The notes beneath the pieces are model-generated. The model did not search any database. It saw only the letters and a program-made list of their open reading frames with translations, and was not told where the DNA came from. The position numbers and the translations under genes are program-made. From Halobacteriales archaeon QS_4_69_225 (GTDB lineage Archaea > Halobacteriota > Halobacteria > Halobacteriales > Haloarculaceae), in contig PXRL01000008.1 of NCBI GenBank assembly GCA_003020965.1, forward strand, positions 1-64,000: DNA of 64,000 nucleotides, read 5' to 3'. The first letter of the stretch is position 1. The number at the start of each line of letters is the position of its first letter. Shown piece by piece: positions 10,634-21,486 of the stretch.

Positions 10634-11970
10634 GCCGATCCCTCCACGGCGACCGACAGCGGCTCGGCGACGTCCCAGTCGACGACCTCGACGCCGCGGG
10701 CCCGGAGCCGCTCGAGCCGGAGCCGGCGCTCGACGCCGGCGACCCGACCGCCGGGCCGGTCGCCGCCGGTCACGTCCGGGCTGACCGCCAGCACCGGGTG
10801 GTCCGCGCCGGCCAGCGTCTCGACGAGCGCCGCCGCCTCCTCGTCGAGCAGCGGCGTGACGACGACCACCGCCGCCGACCCGGGCAGCCGCGCCCGCAAC
10901 GCGCCGGGCCGCGCCGGCGCCCGTCGCCCGGCGTCCCCGACGGTCGGCGGGGGGCGGGACGGCCGCTCGGCGGCGACGTCGGCGGCCGCCTCCAGCACCG
11001 CCGTCGTCCGGGTCCGCGTCGTCTCGCCGTCGCCGGGCGGCACCCACGGGCGGTCCGCGCGGTCGCCCGCCACCGGGACGTCGACGTCGGCCGCCGCGAC
11101 GCCGAGCGCCGACAGCCCGATCCGGTCGCCGGCCGCCGACAGCCGCTCGAACAGCCGGCCGGCGGCGTCGACCGACAGCGTCGCCGCCGTCGGCCGTCCG
11201 GGCGCGCGACCGACCCGGCCCGGTCGGCGGACGTCGACGACGACGACGGTTCCGGCAGCGTGCGGCTCCCGGAAGTCGACCGTCGAGAGGTCGCCCGTCT
11301 TCGCGTACCGGCGCCAGTCGACCCGGGAGACGTCGTCGCCGCGGCGGTACTCGCGGACGGAGTGGAACTCGACGCCGCGGCCGGGGCTGTCGCCCGCCCG
11401 CGCTCCGGCCCGCCGCCGGGCGGCCGACCGGACCGCCGGCGTCTCGGCGGCCTGCCGGCAGGACAGCGTCGCGTCGCCGTCGACGGACGGCCGCGCCGTC
11501 CGCCAGCCGGCCGCCGACAGCGACCGAAACCGGGCGACGGGGTCGTCGAACTCGTGGTCGCCGTGGCCGGCGACGACCGCGTAGCTGATCGAGGCCGTCT
11601 CGCCCGGTCGGACCGACACGCAGCCGCGGGCGGTCCCCTCGACGACGGTCGCGCCCTCCGGCGGCCGGTCGACGAGCCGGCAGTCCGGTATCGGCCGGTC
11701 GCCCTCGTTGGCGACCGTGAGCGTGACCGTCGTCGGCCGGCCCGGCGGCACCGCCGTCGACCCGAGGGACCGCTCGACGCGCACCGCCCCCGGCGACGGC
11801 GGCGAGGCCGCCGCCTCCGCGACCAGGTACACTCCCGGGACGACCGCGGCGACGAACAGCAGGCCGTTGCCGAGGACGGCCCCGACGGTCAGCAGCGTCA
11901 CGGCCGCGAACGCCGCGGCGTCGAAACGGCCGCCCGGATCGGAGCCGGTGCCGGCGTCGGCGGCGGTCAT
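10630..11970 (-). CDS. DUF58 domain protein
   Basis: 446 residues. Two N-terminal membrane helices (AAFAAVTLLTVGAVLGNGLL onward), an Ig-like region with TVTLTVANEGDRPIPDCRLV, then the DUF58 signature GVEFHSVREYRRGDD followed by VSRVDWRRYAKTGDL, and a von Willebrand A-like fold (TVVVVDVRRPGR). DUF58 proteins are membrane-anchored partners of MoxR ATPases in envelope processes. ATG 11970 overlaps the previous stop (ATGA). The reading frame upstream of this ATG lies over the preceding gene and is ignored. Confidence 0.88.
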   Translation of the reverse strand: MTAADAGTGSDPGGRFDAAAFAAVTLLTVGAVLGNGLLFVAAVVPGVYLVAEAAASPPSPGAVRVERSLGSTAVPPGRPTTVTLTVANEGDRPIPDCRLVDRPPEGATVVEGTARGCVSVRPGETASISYAVVAGHGDHEFDDPVARFRSLSAAGWRTARPSVDGDATLSCRQAAETPAVRSAARRRAGARAGDSPGRGVEFHSVREYRRGDDVSRVDWRRYAKTGDLSTVDFREPHAAGTVVVVDVRRPGRVGRAPGRPTAATLSVDAAGRLFERLSAAGDRIGLSALGVAAADVDVPVAGDRADRPWVPPGDGETTRTRTTAVLEAAADVAAERPSRPPPTVGDAGRRAPARPGALRARLPGSAAVVVVTPLLDEEAAALVETLAGADHPVLAVSPDVTGGDRPGGRVAGVERRLRLERLRARGVEVVDWDVAEPLSVAVEGSA

Positions 11971-12581
11971 CGGCCCCGCTCTCGTTCCCGCTCGTCGAGC
12001 AACGCCTCGACGGCGGCGATCGTTCGGTCGACGCGCCGTCGGGTGGTCCTCCGGGGTCGGAGCCGGGCGGCGAGGCGCCGCCGGAGCGATTCCGTCGACC
12101 CGTCGGCGAGGTAGGCGGCGGCGACGGGGTCGTCGGTCCACTCGCCGGCCTCGACGCGCCGTCTGGCCGTCGTCCGGTCGCAGCCGTCGACGTGGACGAG
12201 GGCGTCGACCGCCAGCGACCGCAGTTCGGACCGGACCTCGTCGCGGTCGGCGCCCGCCGCGGCCGCCTCGACGGTCGCCTCGACGTCGCCGTCGAGGTCG
12301 CCCCCGACGACCGGCTCGTCGGCCGTCGGCGCGGAAAGCGGCGGCAGCGTCGGTCCCGGGTCCTCGTCGCCCGATACCCGGGCGATCCAGAGGAGACAGC
12401 TGACGCCGACGCAGCCGAGCGCCAGCACCCGGCCGGCGGCCGCCGACAGCGCCGTCGACCGGGCGATCGCCGAGACCGGCAGGACCGACCCGATCGCGCC
12501 CGGCGCGAAGAACAGCCCCGCCGCCAGGACGACGGCGGCGGCGCCGACCGCGCCGCCGAGCCGGCGTCGCCGGTCAGTCAT
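11967..12581 (-). CDS. Small two-helix membrane protein of the DUF58 operon (DUF7269-like)
   Basis: 204 residues with two N-terminal hydrophobic helices (LGGAVGAAAVVLAAGLFFAP and RVLALGCVGVSCLLWIARV) and a cytoplasmic or external alpha-helical C-terminal region rich in Arg and Glu. No catalytic motif. The start overlaps the transglutaminase stop by 8 bp and its own stop overlaps the DUF58 ATG by 4 bp, so it is made in fixed ratio with both. The position matches the haloarchaeal family I recall as DUF7269. Confidence 0.75.
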   Translation of the reverse strand: MTDRRRRLGGAVGAAAVVLAAGLFFAPGAIGSVLPVSAIARSTALSAAAGRVLALGCVGVSCLLWIARVSGDEDPGPTLPPLSAPTADEPVVGGDLDGDVEATVEAAAAGADRDEVRSELRSLAVDALVHVDGCDRTTARRRVEAGEWTDDPVAAAYLADGSTESLRRRLAARLRPRRTTRRRVDRTIAAVEALLDERERERGR

Positions 12582-15261
12582 CGGTCACCTCCCGGTTCTC
12601 GCCGTCGTCGCCCGGGTCGGCGGCCCCCCGCACCTCGGCGATGGCCGCCCGGACCTCCGCCGCCCGTTCGTCGTCCGTCTCGGCGCCGTACTCGACGGCC
12701 CGGAAGGCGTCCCTGAGCGTCGCGACTGCCCCGTCCGGGAGCCCGTCGCGGTCGACGGCCCACCGCGCGATCTCGCCCGGCGTCGACGTCCGCCACGAGG
12801 GGACGGTGACGTAGCCGCGGAGCTCGGTCCACGCCTCCCGGACGGTCGGCGGCGCCTCGTCGTCGGCCGACGACGCCTCGTCGTCGGTCGTCTCGCCTCC
12901 GGCCGGGAGCCGCCGCAGTCGGCCCGCCACGGCGATCGCCGCGGCGGCGACGACCGAGCCGACGGCCCGCAGAAGGGCGACGACGCCGTCGTCGGCCAAC
13001 AGGTCGGCGCCCCGGCGGCCCCGCCGGACGACGGCGGTCGCGGCGGCATCGACGGCCGTCGCGAGGCCGACGAGCGCGGCGACGGCCCGCCGGAGCGTCC
13101 GGACGGCCCCGAGCCGCGCCGCCAGGACGGATTCCCGGAGGCTGCCGTGTCTGCGGCGAGCGAGCCCGCTCAGCGTGGCGACGACGACCACCAGCCCGGC
13201 GACGGCGCCGCCGGCGTTCCGCCGGACGCCGCTGACGGCGGCGGTACCGGTCAGCGTCGCGGCCTCGATGCCGGCGCCGCGGTCGGCGAAGGGGTTCGTC
13301 GCCCCGCCGTCGACGCCGGTGACCGGCACCGTCGCGGTGACCGTCACCGGCTCCGACAGCGGGAGCCCGACGTCGAGGCGACCGTCCGCCCCCGTCGTAC
13401 CCGCCGTCTCGCCGTCGACGACGACCGTCGCGTCGGCGACCGGCTCCTCTCGATAGGTGACGGTCACCTCCGCCGGCGCCGCCGGCAACGCGAGGTACCG
13501 CGGCGCGACGGAGACGTCCAGTTCGCCGTCGTCGCCGCCCCCGTTGCCGCCGTCGGTCGACCGGAGCCGGACCGTCCGGCTGCCGGCGGCGGCGCCGCGC
13601 TCGACGGTGATTTCGGTCCGGTTGGCCTCCGGCAGCGTCACCGTCGCCGACCCCTGCTCGTCGGTGGTGGCGACCGGCCGCCCGTCGACGAGAACCTCGG
13701 CGCCGGCCACCGGCTCACCCGCCAGGCCGGCGACCAGCTTGACGCTGTCGCCGGGCGCCGGATCACCCAGTAGTTCGACCCCGATGTCCGTCGGCAGCGG
13801 GAAGCTGACCGTGGCGTTTCCGGTCGCGGCCGTCTCCCCGTCGGCGCCGGGCGCCACGACCCCGACCCCGGAGCTGCTACCGACGCTGACGTCGACGACC
13901 AGCGACTCGGCGTACGGTACCGTTCCGGTGACGACCCCGGAACGGTTCGTCCGGCCGACGTCGCGGCCGGCGAACCGAACCGGCGCGTTCCGCACCGGTC
14001 GTCCGTCACGTGTCACGACGCCCGTCGCCTCGCGGCCGGGCGTCGGCTCGGCCGTCAGCGAGACGATCGTCGAGCCGCTCCCGGAGTCGTCGGCCGCCGT
14101 CGGCACGCCGGACCCGTCGTCGCCCGGGCGCCAGCCGTCGCCGAGGGCCTCCAGCGACCGCACGTCCCGGCCGGCGGTCGCCCGGGGGCCGCCCGGCGTC
14201 GGGTCGAACGTCACCCAGCCGACGTCGGCGACGTACACCTCGACCCAGGCGTGGGCGTTCCGGCCCCGGACGACGTACTCGTCGTCGCCGACCGGCTCGC
14301 CCGGCCCGTAGCCGGTGACGTACCGGGCGGGGACATCCTGGGTCCGGAGCATCGCGACCATCGCGGTGGCGAAGTACTGGCAGTAGCCGGCGGCCATCTC
14401 GAAGACGAACTCGTCGGCGACGTCGCCGTCACGGTCGTGGGTGGCGTCCAGCGAGTACGCCTTGTTGGCCTCGAGCCACCGCTCGACGGCGACGGCGCGC
14501 TCGTGGGACGTCTCCGCGCCGGCGGTGATCTCGGCGGTCCGGTCGCCGAGACGGGCCGGCGTGTCCTCCGGCAAACCCGTGTATCGGCGCTCGACCGCCG
14601 GCGGGACGTCGCCGTCGCCGCCCGCGGCGGCCGCCTCCCGCGGCACCCGGCCGTACGTCAGCACCGTGTACCGGTCGCCGGCCTCGATTCGGCCGTCGAC
14701 GGTCAGCGCCCGCCCGTCGTCGACGAGCACCCGTCGGTCGCCGGCGGTCGCGAAGGCGGGCCGCCACGGTGAGATGAGCCCGTCGAACGGCCGGCGGGCG
14801 GTGACCCGGACCTCGTAGCGCGGCTGCGACCGGCCGGACAGCGTCGTCGACAGCGGCTCCGTCAGCGGCTCCGGTGCCGTCCCGTTCCGCTCCCAGCCGT
14901 CGCCGGTGTAGCTCGCGTAGGCGCCGAGCCGCCACCGCCGGGGGCGCGGGCTCTCGACGCGGAACGCCTCGTGGTCGGACAGCGACAGCGCCCCGCCGAC
15001 GGTCGCCCGTCTCGGGTAGCCGCCGGCCGCGATGCCGCCGTAGCTGTCGACGCCGAGGTCGTTCGACCCGTTCCCGTCGACGTCGCCGCTGCCGACGCCA
15101 CCGTCGCCGTCGCCGTCGTCGAAGGCGCCGTCGCCGTCGTCGCCGCTGGAGCCGTCAGCGCCGAGATCGGGTACCGGCGTCCCGACGCCGATCGCGGGCG
15201 CCAGGGTCCCGCCGAGAACCAGCCCGACGAGACAGCAGGCCGCGAGCAGGGTCCGGATCAT
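12574..15261 (-). CDS. Transglutaminase-like membrane protein with C-terminal DUF4129
   Basis: 895 residues, first gene of the four-gene operon. N-terminal signal/anchor, a low-complexity Asp/Gly linker, then a transglutaminase-core domain with catalytic triad Cys294 (AGYCQYFATA), His337 (GRNAHAWVEVYV) and Asp353 (TFDPTPGG). Two or three Ig-like or carboxypeptidase-regulatory-like domains follow (PVRNAPVRFAG; PVADATVVVDGETAGTTGAD), then a membrane helix (AGGAVAGLVVVVATLSGLAR) and a cytoplasmic DUF4129-like region (REAWTELRGYVTVPSWRTST). Catalysis is therefore expected outside the cell: peptide cross-linking or proteolysis. The ATG at 15261 was chosen because upstream in-frame codons lie over the promoter and the mirror of aroB'. 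Confidence 0.88.
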   Translation of the reverse strand: MIRTLLAACCLVGLVLGGTLAPAIGVGTPVPDLGADGSSGDDGDGAFDDGDGDGGVGSGDVDGNGSNDLGVDSYGGIAAGGYPRRATVGGALSLSDHEAFRVESPRPRRWRLGAYASYTGDGWERNGTAPEPLTEPLSTTLSGRSQPRYEVRVTARRPFDGLISPWRPAFATAGDRRVLVDDGRALTVDGRIEAGDRYTVLTYGRVPREAAAAGGDGDVPPAVERRYTGLPEDTPARLGDRTAEITAGAETSHERAVAVERWLEANKAYSLDATHDRDGDVADEFVFEMAAGYCQYFATAMVAMLRTQDVPARYVTGYGPGEPVGDDEYVVRGRNAHAWVEVYVADVGWVTFDPTPGGPRATAGRDVRSLEALGDGWRPGDDGSGVPTAADDSGSGSTIVSLTAEPTPGREATGVVTRDGRPVRNAPVRFAGRDVGRTNRSGVVTGTVPYAESLVVDVSVGSSSGVGVVAPGADGETAATGNATVSFPLPTDIGVELLGDPAPGDSVKLVAGLAGEPVAGAEVLVDGRPVATTDEQGSATVTLPEANRTEITVERGAAAGSRTVRLRSTDGGNGGGDDGELDVSVAPRYLALPAAPAEVTVTYREEPVADATVVVDGETAGTTGADGRLDVGLPLSEPVTVTATVPVTGVDGGATNPFADRGAGIEAATLTGTAAVSGVRRNAGGAVAGLVVVVATLSGLARRRHGSLRESVLAARLGAVRTLRRAVAALVGLATAVDAAATAVVRRGRRGADLLADDGVVALLRAVGSVVAAAAIAVAGRLRRLPAGGETTDDEASSADDEAPPTVREAWTELRGYVTVPSWRTSTPGEIARWAVDRDGLPDGAVATLRDAFRAVEYGAETDDERAAEVRAAIAEVRGAADPGDDGENREVTDD

Positions 15262-15427
15262 CGAAGCGCCCGCGTCGCCTCCATTCCTGCTTCCAGTTGC
15301 GCGTCGCGACACATGAGTGTGGTGTCCGGTCGAACGGTCGTGTTCGGACAGGGGATCGAGAGAAGAGGAAGCAGGAGAAAGCCCTCGGCGCTTTCGACCG
15401 AGCGCCGCCGGGGGCGGTTCCGCCACG

Positions 15428-15434
15428 TTAAATA
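15428..15434 (+). promoter_or_regulatory. TATA-like box for aroB'
   Basis: ttaaata lies 24-30 bp before the ATG at 15458, in the 196-bp divergent region between the transglutaminase operon and aroB'. Confidence 0.55.
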
Positions 15435-15457
15435 CTCTCGCCGACGACGCGACGAGC

Positions 15458-16624
15458 ATGACACGTTCCGTCTGGCTGAAGGCCGACGACGCGGTCGGCG
15501 ACTGGGAGGCGCGGAAGCGCCGCATCACCGCCGGCCTGGAAGCCGGCGTCGACTGGGTGCTCGTCGACGAGCGCGACGTCGCCCGGATCCGGGAGCTCGG
15601 GGCGGTGAACGTCGCGGCCTTCGCCGGCGACGACGTCCACGTCATGGACGCCGAGGAGTCCGACTCCGCCGACCCCGACGCGGTCGTCGTCGGCAAGGAC
15701 GGCGAGGGCGACGGGACGGTCGACCTGCCGACGGACCACGCCGGCTCGGCGGACCTGACGACGCTGCGGCGGACGGACGGCGTCGGCGGCGCCTTCGTCC
15801 GGATCCTCGGGGAACCGTACGAGGGGTTCGCGGAGGCGGCCGCCGTCGACGCCGACTACACCCTCGTCGTCGGCGAGGACTGGCAGATCATCCCGCTGGA
15901 GAACCTCATCGCCCGCATCGGCGACGAGACCGACATCGTCGCCGGCGTCCGGTCGGCCGCCGAGGCCGAGACCGCCTTCGAGACGCTGGAGACGGGCGCC
16001 GACGCCGTGCTCCTGGACACCGACGACCCCGAGGAGATCCGCGCGACCGTCGAAGTCCGGGACGCCGCCGACCGCGAGACGCTGGAGCTCCGGCGGGCGA
16101 CCGTCACCGACGTCGAGCGGACCGGCAGCGCCGACCGTGTCTGCGTCGACACCGCCTCGATGCTCGACGACGACGAGGGGATGCTCGTCGGCTCGATGTC
16201 CCGGGGGCTGTTCTTCGTCCACGGCGAAACCGCCGACTCGCCGTACGTCGCGTCCCGGCCGTTCCGGGTCAACGCCGGCGCCGTCCACGCCTACGTTCGG
16301 GCGCCGGGCGGCGACACGAGGTACCTCTCGGAGCTGTCCTCCGGCGACGAGGTGCTGGTCGTCGACACCGACGGCCACACCCGAACGGCCGTCGTCGGCC
16401 GCGTGAAGATCGAGCGACGGCCGATGTTCAGCGTCGAGGCCGAGACCGACGACGGCGACCGCGTCGAGACGCTGTTACAGAACGCCGAGACGATCAAGAT
16501 CGCGACCGCCGACGGCCGCCGGGCCGTCACCGACCTCGAGGCCGGCGACGAGCTACTGTTGTACTACGAGGACGTCGCCCGCCACTTCGGCGAGGAGGTC
16601 GAGGAGTCGATCATCGAGAAGTAA
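15458..16624 (+). CDS. aroB': 3-dehydroquinate synthase type II (archaeal AroB')
   Basis: 388 residues. Archaeal enzymes of this family convert the transaldolase-derived amino-dideoxy-heptulosonate into 3-dehydroquinate with NAD, replacing the bacterial DAHP/AroB route to aromatic amino acids. Recognisable segments: MTRSVWLKADD at the N-terminus, VVGEDWQIIPLENLIA, DTASMLDDDEGMLVGSMSRG, and FRVNAGAVHAYVRAPGGDTR followed by YLSEL. Length is normal. ATG 15458 fits the TATA box; upstream in-frame codons re-read the intergenic region. The next pathway gene, aroD, is 3 kb away on the other strand, beyond transposon debris and katG. Confidence 0.93.
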   Translation: MTRSVWLKADDAVGDWEARKRRITAGLEAGVDWVLVDERDVARIRELGAVNVAAFAGDDVHVMDAEESDSADPDAVVVGKDGEGDGTVDLPTDHAGSADLTTLRRTDGVGGAFVRILGEPYEGFAEAAAVDADYTLVVGEDWQIIPLENLIARIGDETDIVAGVRSAAEAETAFETLETGADAVLLDTDDPEEIRATVEVRDAADRETLELRRATVTDVERTGSADRVCVDTASMLDDDEGMLVGSMSRGLFFVHGETADSPYVASRPFRVNAGAVHAYVRAPGGDTRYLSELSSGDEVLVVDTDGHTRTAVVGRVKIERRPMFSVEAETDDGDRVETLLQNAETIKIATADGRRAVTDLEAGDELLLYYEDVARHFGEEVEESIIEK

Positions 16625-16625
16625 A

Positions 16626-17113
16626 CTACCCCGCCCTACTCGCCGCCTTCGGCGGCTCCGTGAGGACGGGGCGTTCCCACAGTGGTTTCGGCCCTGCCCC
16701 CATGCACGGACGAGGCGCGACCTTCGTTGCAGTCGCGTCATCCCGGCCGAACAGCGCACGTAGAGTTACTACGCCGCCTTGGACTGATTCGGCCGGTCTG
16801 CGACACTCCCGCTTTAATCGTCGGTGGCTACGACGTGGCCCCGACATCAGGGGACGGTTTACTCGCGCCCCACCTCGGCAGGACGTGCGCCCGCCGAAGT
16901 TCGCATGGATAGTTATGGGTGGTATCGGAAAAAGGTATGGCTGCAAACCGCCGTCAGCACCACGCACACCGAGGACTTCCATTCGTGTCGGGTTCTGCGC
17001 GCGGGCTTTGCCCGCGCGCATGGTCCGCGGAACTCCGTTCCGCGCTATCCTCCCCACCCGATTCACTCGCTCCGCTCGTTTATTGAGGGTGGGGCATCCA
17101 CCTTGGTTTTCTG
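16626..17113 (-). mobile_element. IS1341/IS605-type remnant: two stacked TnpB-like 3' ends with hairpins
   Basis: A 490-bp gene-free stretch. Two hairpin units occur in the same orientation: CCCCGCCCT...AGGACGGGG (16629-16671, enclosing the hairpin GCCGCC-TTC-GGCGGC) and CCCCACCC...GGGTGGGG (17050-17092). Each is followed on the plus strand by a related g/t-rich tail ending near tggttt. On the minus strand each hairpin encodes a peptide like the end of haloarchaeal TnpB proteins: ERPVLTEPPKAASRAG then stop, and GGCPTLNKRAERVNRVG. Two further perfect hairpins lie at about 16998-17044. There is no intact transposase, so these are degraded ends or a non-autonomous palindrome-associated element. 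Confidence 0.6.
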
Positions 17114-17135
17114 ATGAGCCGGCGGCGGCGACCGC

Positions 17136-19373
<2,238 letters not shown>

Positions 19374-20063
19374 CTACCGGCTCCCCTCGCCCAGCAGTCC
19401 GTCGACGAGCGACCGCAGCGTCGCGAGGTCGTACTGGCCGGGAGCGGTCGTCCGCGCGGGGTCGACCGGCGCGTAGCCGATACGGGAGCCGTACACCGGC
19501 GCGACGGCGCGGGTGTGGCGGCCGGGTTCGCCCATCGCCATCGTGGCGACGGTCGCGCCCTCGGCGGCGTGGGCCCGCGTCGCCGCCAGCAGGTCGAGCG
19601 CGTCGTCGCGGTCCGTGGCGGTGACGGCGAGCTTGGCGACGTCGCCGACCTCGCCGGCCCGGGTGAGCAGCCGCCCGAGCTCGGGCCGCGGCGGCGTCCC
19701 CTCGAAGTCGTGCGTCGAGACGACGACCGCGACGCCGAGCTCGGCGGCCCGCTCGACGAGATCGTGGCCGTCGCCGTTCGACAGCGCCGCCAGCTCGACG
19801 TCGACGGCCGCGACGGCGTCGTGTTCGATTGCGGTCTCGAGGGCGTCGAGCCGGCCCTCGGGGTCGGCCTCGCCGCCCTCCCAGGTCGGCCGGTTGGTCG
19901 CCAGCAGCGGCAGCTCGCCGTCGTAGCCGTCGAGAGCCGCGAGCGGCGCCGCCGCCAGGTCCATCCGGAACTCCACGCAGTCGGCGTGCGGGCGGGCGTC
20001 GGGCTCCTCGTCGAGGTCGGCCGTCGCCGCCGCCAGTACGAACGTCTCGAAGTCCAGCCCCAT
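19374..20063 (-). CDS. aroD: 3-dehydroquinate dehydratase, type I
   Basis: 229 residues. Type I AroD dehydrates 3-dehydroquinate through a Schiff-base lysine; the step directly follows AroB'. Seen: DCVEFRMDL near the N-terminus, the His-containing STHDFEGTP, the Schiff-base Lys in DVAKLAVTA, and MGEPGRHTRAVAPVYGSRIGY. ATG 20063 lies 17 bp after the stop of the DNA methyltransferase gene, so the two may be co-transcribed. katG begins about 100 bp downstream with its own promoter-like element. The frame upstream of ATG 20063 runs over the methyltransferase and is not coding. Confidence 0.92.
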   Translation of the reverse strand: MGLDFETFVLAAATADLDEEPDARPHADCVEFRMDLAAAPLAALDGYDGELPLLATNRPTWEGGEADPEGRLDALETAIEHDAVAAVDVELAALSNGDGHDLVERAAELGVAVVVSTHDFEGTPPRPELGRLLTRAGEVGDVAKLAVTATDRDDALDLLAATRAHAAEGATVATMAMGEPGRHTRAVAPVYGSRIGYAPVDPARTTAPGQYDLATLRSLVDGLLGEGSR

Positions 20064-20080
20064 GGTCGGCGTTGGACCGC

Positions 20081-21109
20081 CTATCGGAAGGACTCGTGGG
20101 TGGCGACGACCCGCAGCGGCGCCTCGCCGACGCGCTCGACGGCCGCGACGGTCGACAGCCGGATGCCCCGCTCGGCCGCCGTGACGACGCGGGTGTCGTA
20201 GTGGTCGGCCTCGTAGTCGGCCTCCCTCTCGTCGTCGGCGACGAACTCGCGGTGTCGGCGGAGGCGGTCCTCGGCGATTTCCTCGGAGCGGGTCGGCGCC
20301 TCGGCCGCCCGCTCTTCGAAGGCGGCGACCAGCTCGGGGTCCCGCTCGACGCCGACCGACGAGCGGGCCTCCAGCAGCGCCGCCGTCGCGGTGGTGCCGG
20401 TGCCGGCGAAGGGGTCGAGGACGGTGTCGCCCCGGACGGAGTACATCCGGACCAGCCGCAGCGGGATCTCCAGCGGGAACGCCCCGGAGCGCTCCCGGCG
20501 GCCGTCGTCGAGGGTCTGTCCGGCGCCGCGGACCTCCCAGCAGTCCGAGAACCACTCGTTGCGCTCCTCCCAGAAGAACGCCGACGCGTAGCGGTCCTCG
20601 TCGTTCGGCGGAAACGAGCGGGTGTCGCCGTTCCGGAACAGCAGGACGTGTTCGTGCTCCAGCGTCGCGTAGGCGTTGGTCGGCAGCGTCCCCGACCCCA
20701 TGAACTTCGCGGAACTGTTGGTCGGCTTCCGCCAGACGATGCCCGGCAGCTGTTGGAGGCCGGCCGCCGACAGCCCCTCGACGACCCGGGCGTGGTTGGG
20801 ATAGAGCCGGAACGACCCCCCGAGCCGGCGGGTCGCGTCGCCGACGACGACCGCGGCGACGCCGCCCGGCCGCAGCGCGTCGGCGACCCGCCCCCAGACG
20901 TCGTCCAACAGCGCGTGCATCGCCTCGAAGGCGGCGTCGCCGTCGCCGGTCTCGAGCGCCGCCGCCGCGGCGGGGCTCTGGGCGGCGAACCCGTCGTCCC
21001 ACATCTCGACCATCGGATACGGCGGGGACGTCACCACGAGGTCGACGCTGCCGGCCTCGAGTTCGAGGTCGCGGGCGTCGCCGACCTGCATCTCGTGTGT
21101 CGTCTCCAC
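20081..21109 (-). CDS. Site-specific DNA methyltransferase (beta class, N4-cytosine or N6-adenine), orphan
   Basis: About 342 residues. Catalytic motif IV TSPPYP lies near residue 27 and the AdoMet-binding motif DPFAGTGTT near residue 232, an order typical of beta-class enzymes; the SPPY form is most common in N4-cytosine methylases. A variable target-recognition region lies between (for example PGIVWRKPTNSSAKFMGSGT). No restriction endonuclease is adjacent, so this is probably an orphan methylase. Haloarchaea widely carry an orphan CTAG methylase (Zim in Haloferax), a plausible but unproven identity. Start: GTG 21109, or ATG 21091 six codons later. The upstream frame runs through the dispersed repeat. 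Confidence 0.85.
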   Translation of the reverse strand: METTHEMQVGDARDLELEAGSVDLVVTSPPYPMVEMWDDGFAAQSPAAAAALETGDGDAAFEAMHALLDDVWGRVADALRPGGVAAVVVGDATRRLGGSFRLYPNHARVVEGLSAAGLQQLPGIVWRKPTNSSAKFMGSGTLPTNAYATLEHEHVLLFRNGDTRSFPPNDEDRYASAFFWEERNEWFSDCWEVRGAGQTLDDGRRERSGAFPLEIPLRLVRMYSVRGDTVLDPFAGTGTTATAALLEARSSVGVERDPELVAAFEERAAEAPTRSEEIAEDRLRRHREFVADDEREADYEADHYDTRVVTAAERGIRLSTVAAVERVGEAPLRVVATHESFR

Positions 21110-21171
21110 GACCGGGGATGTCCCGGACGGGTTACGGCTCTTGCGGTCGCGGCGGTCGCGAGGAAAGGTGA

Positions 21172-21423
21172 TGTTTGGTTGAGAGGGAGCAGCGTCCTTC
21201 GGGGGTGATGACGGCGTGTCCGAACGCCCCCTCCCGCTCGCGGGCTGCGCCTCGCTGCGCTCCGCGGCTCCCTGCGGTCGCCGCTCCGCCTCGAGGCCTC
21301 CCTCGCTATGCTCGCTCGGCCTCGCCGCGCGCGGCCGAGGGCCGTGCTTGCGTCGGCTCGCTCCGCGAGCGGTCGGCCCCGTTCGAGGTCCCGCCCGATG
21401 CCGGCTGACCGCCCGGCTCTCGC
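21172..21423 (+). repeat. Dispersed repeat, copy A
   Basis: A 252-bp non-coding block between the methyltransferase and the glycosyltransferase. Reverse-complemented sequence at 36522-36910 matches it in order: a tttg-t-gagaggga start, cgaacgccccctcccgctcg, gccgtgcttgcgtcggctcg, and a near-identical end around cggtcggccccgttcgaggt followed by gccggctgaccg. It is packed with short palindromes built on gctcgctcggcctcg. No ORF is shared sensibly between the copies. Confidence 0.75.
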
Positions 21424-21486
21424 AATTAAACACGATGCGAACAAAAGACAGAACCTCTTTAGGCGGCGCTCGCAGACACACGGCAA

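Noticed and set aside
9627-12403. Several plus-strand ORFs of 150-440 codons
   Set aside because: Ala/Arg/Pro-rich shadows opposite the DUF58 operon, caused by high third-position GC.
16626-17066. 146-codon minus-strand ORF as an independent gene
   Set aside because: Only its ends look protein-like, and those match transposase tails; the middle lacks domain character.
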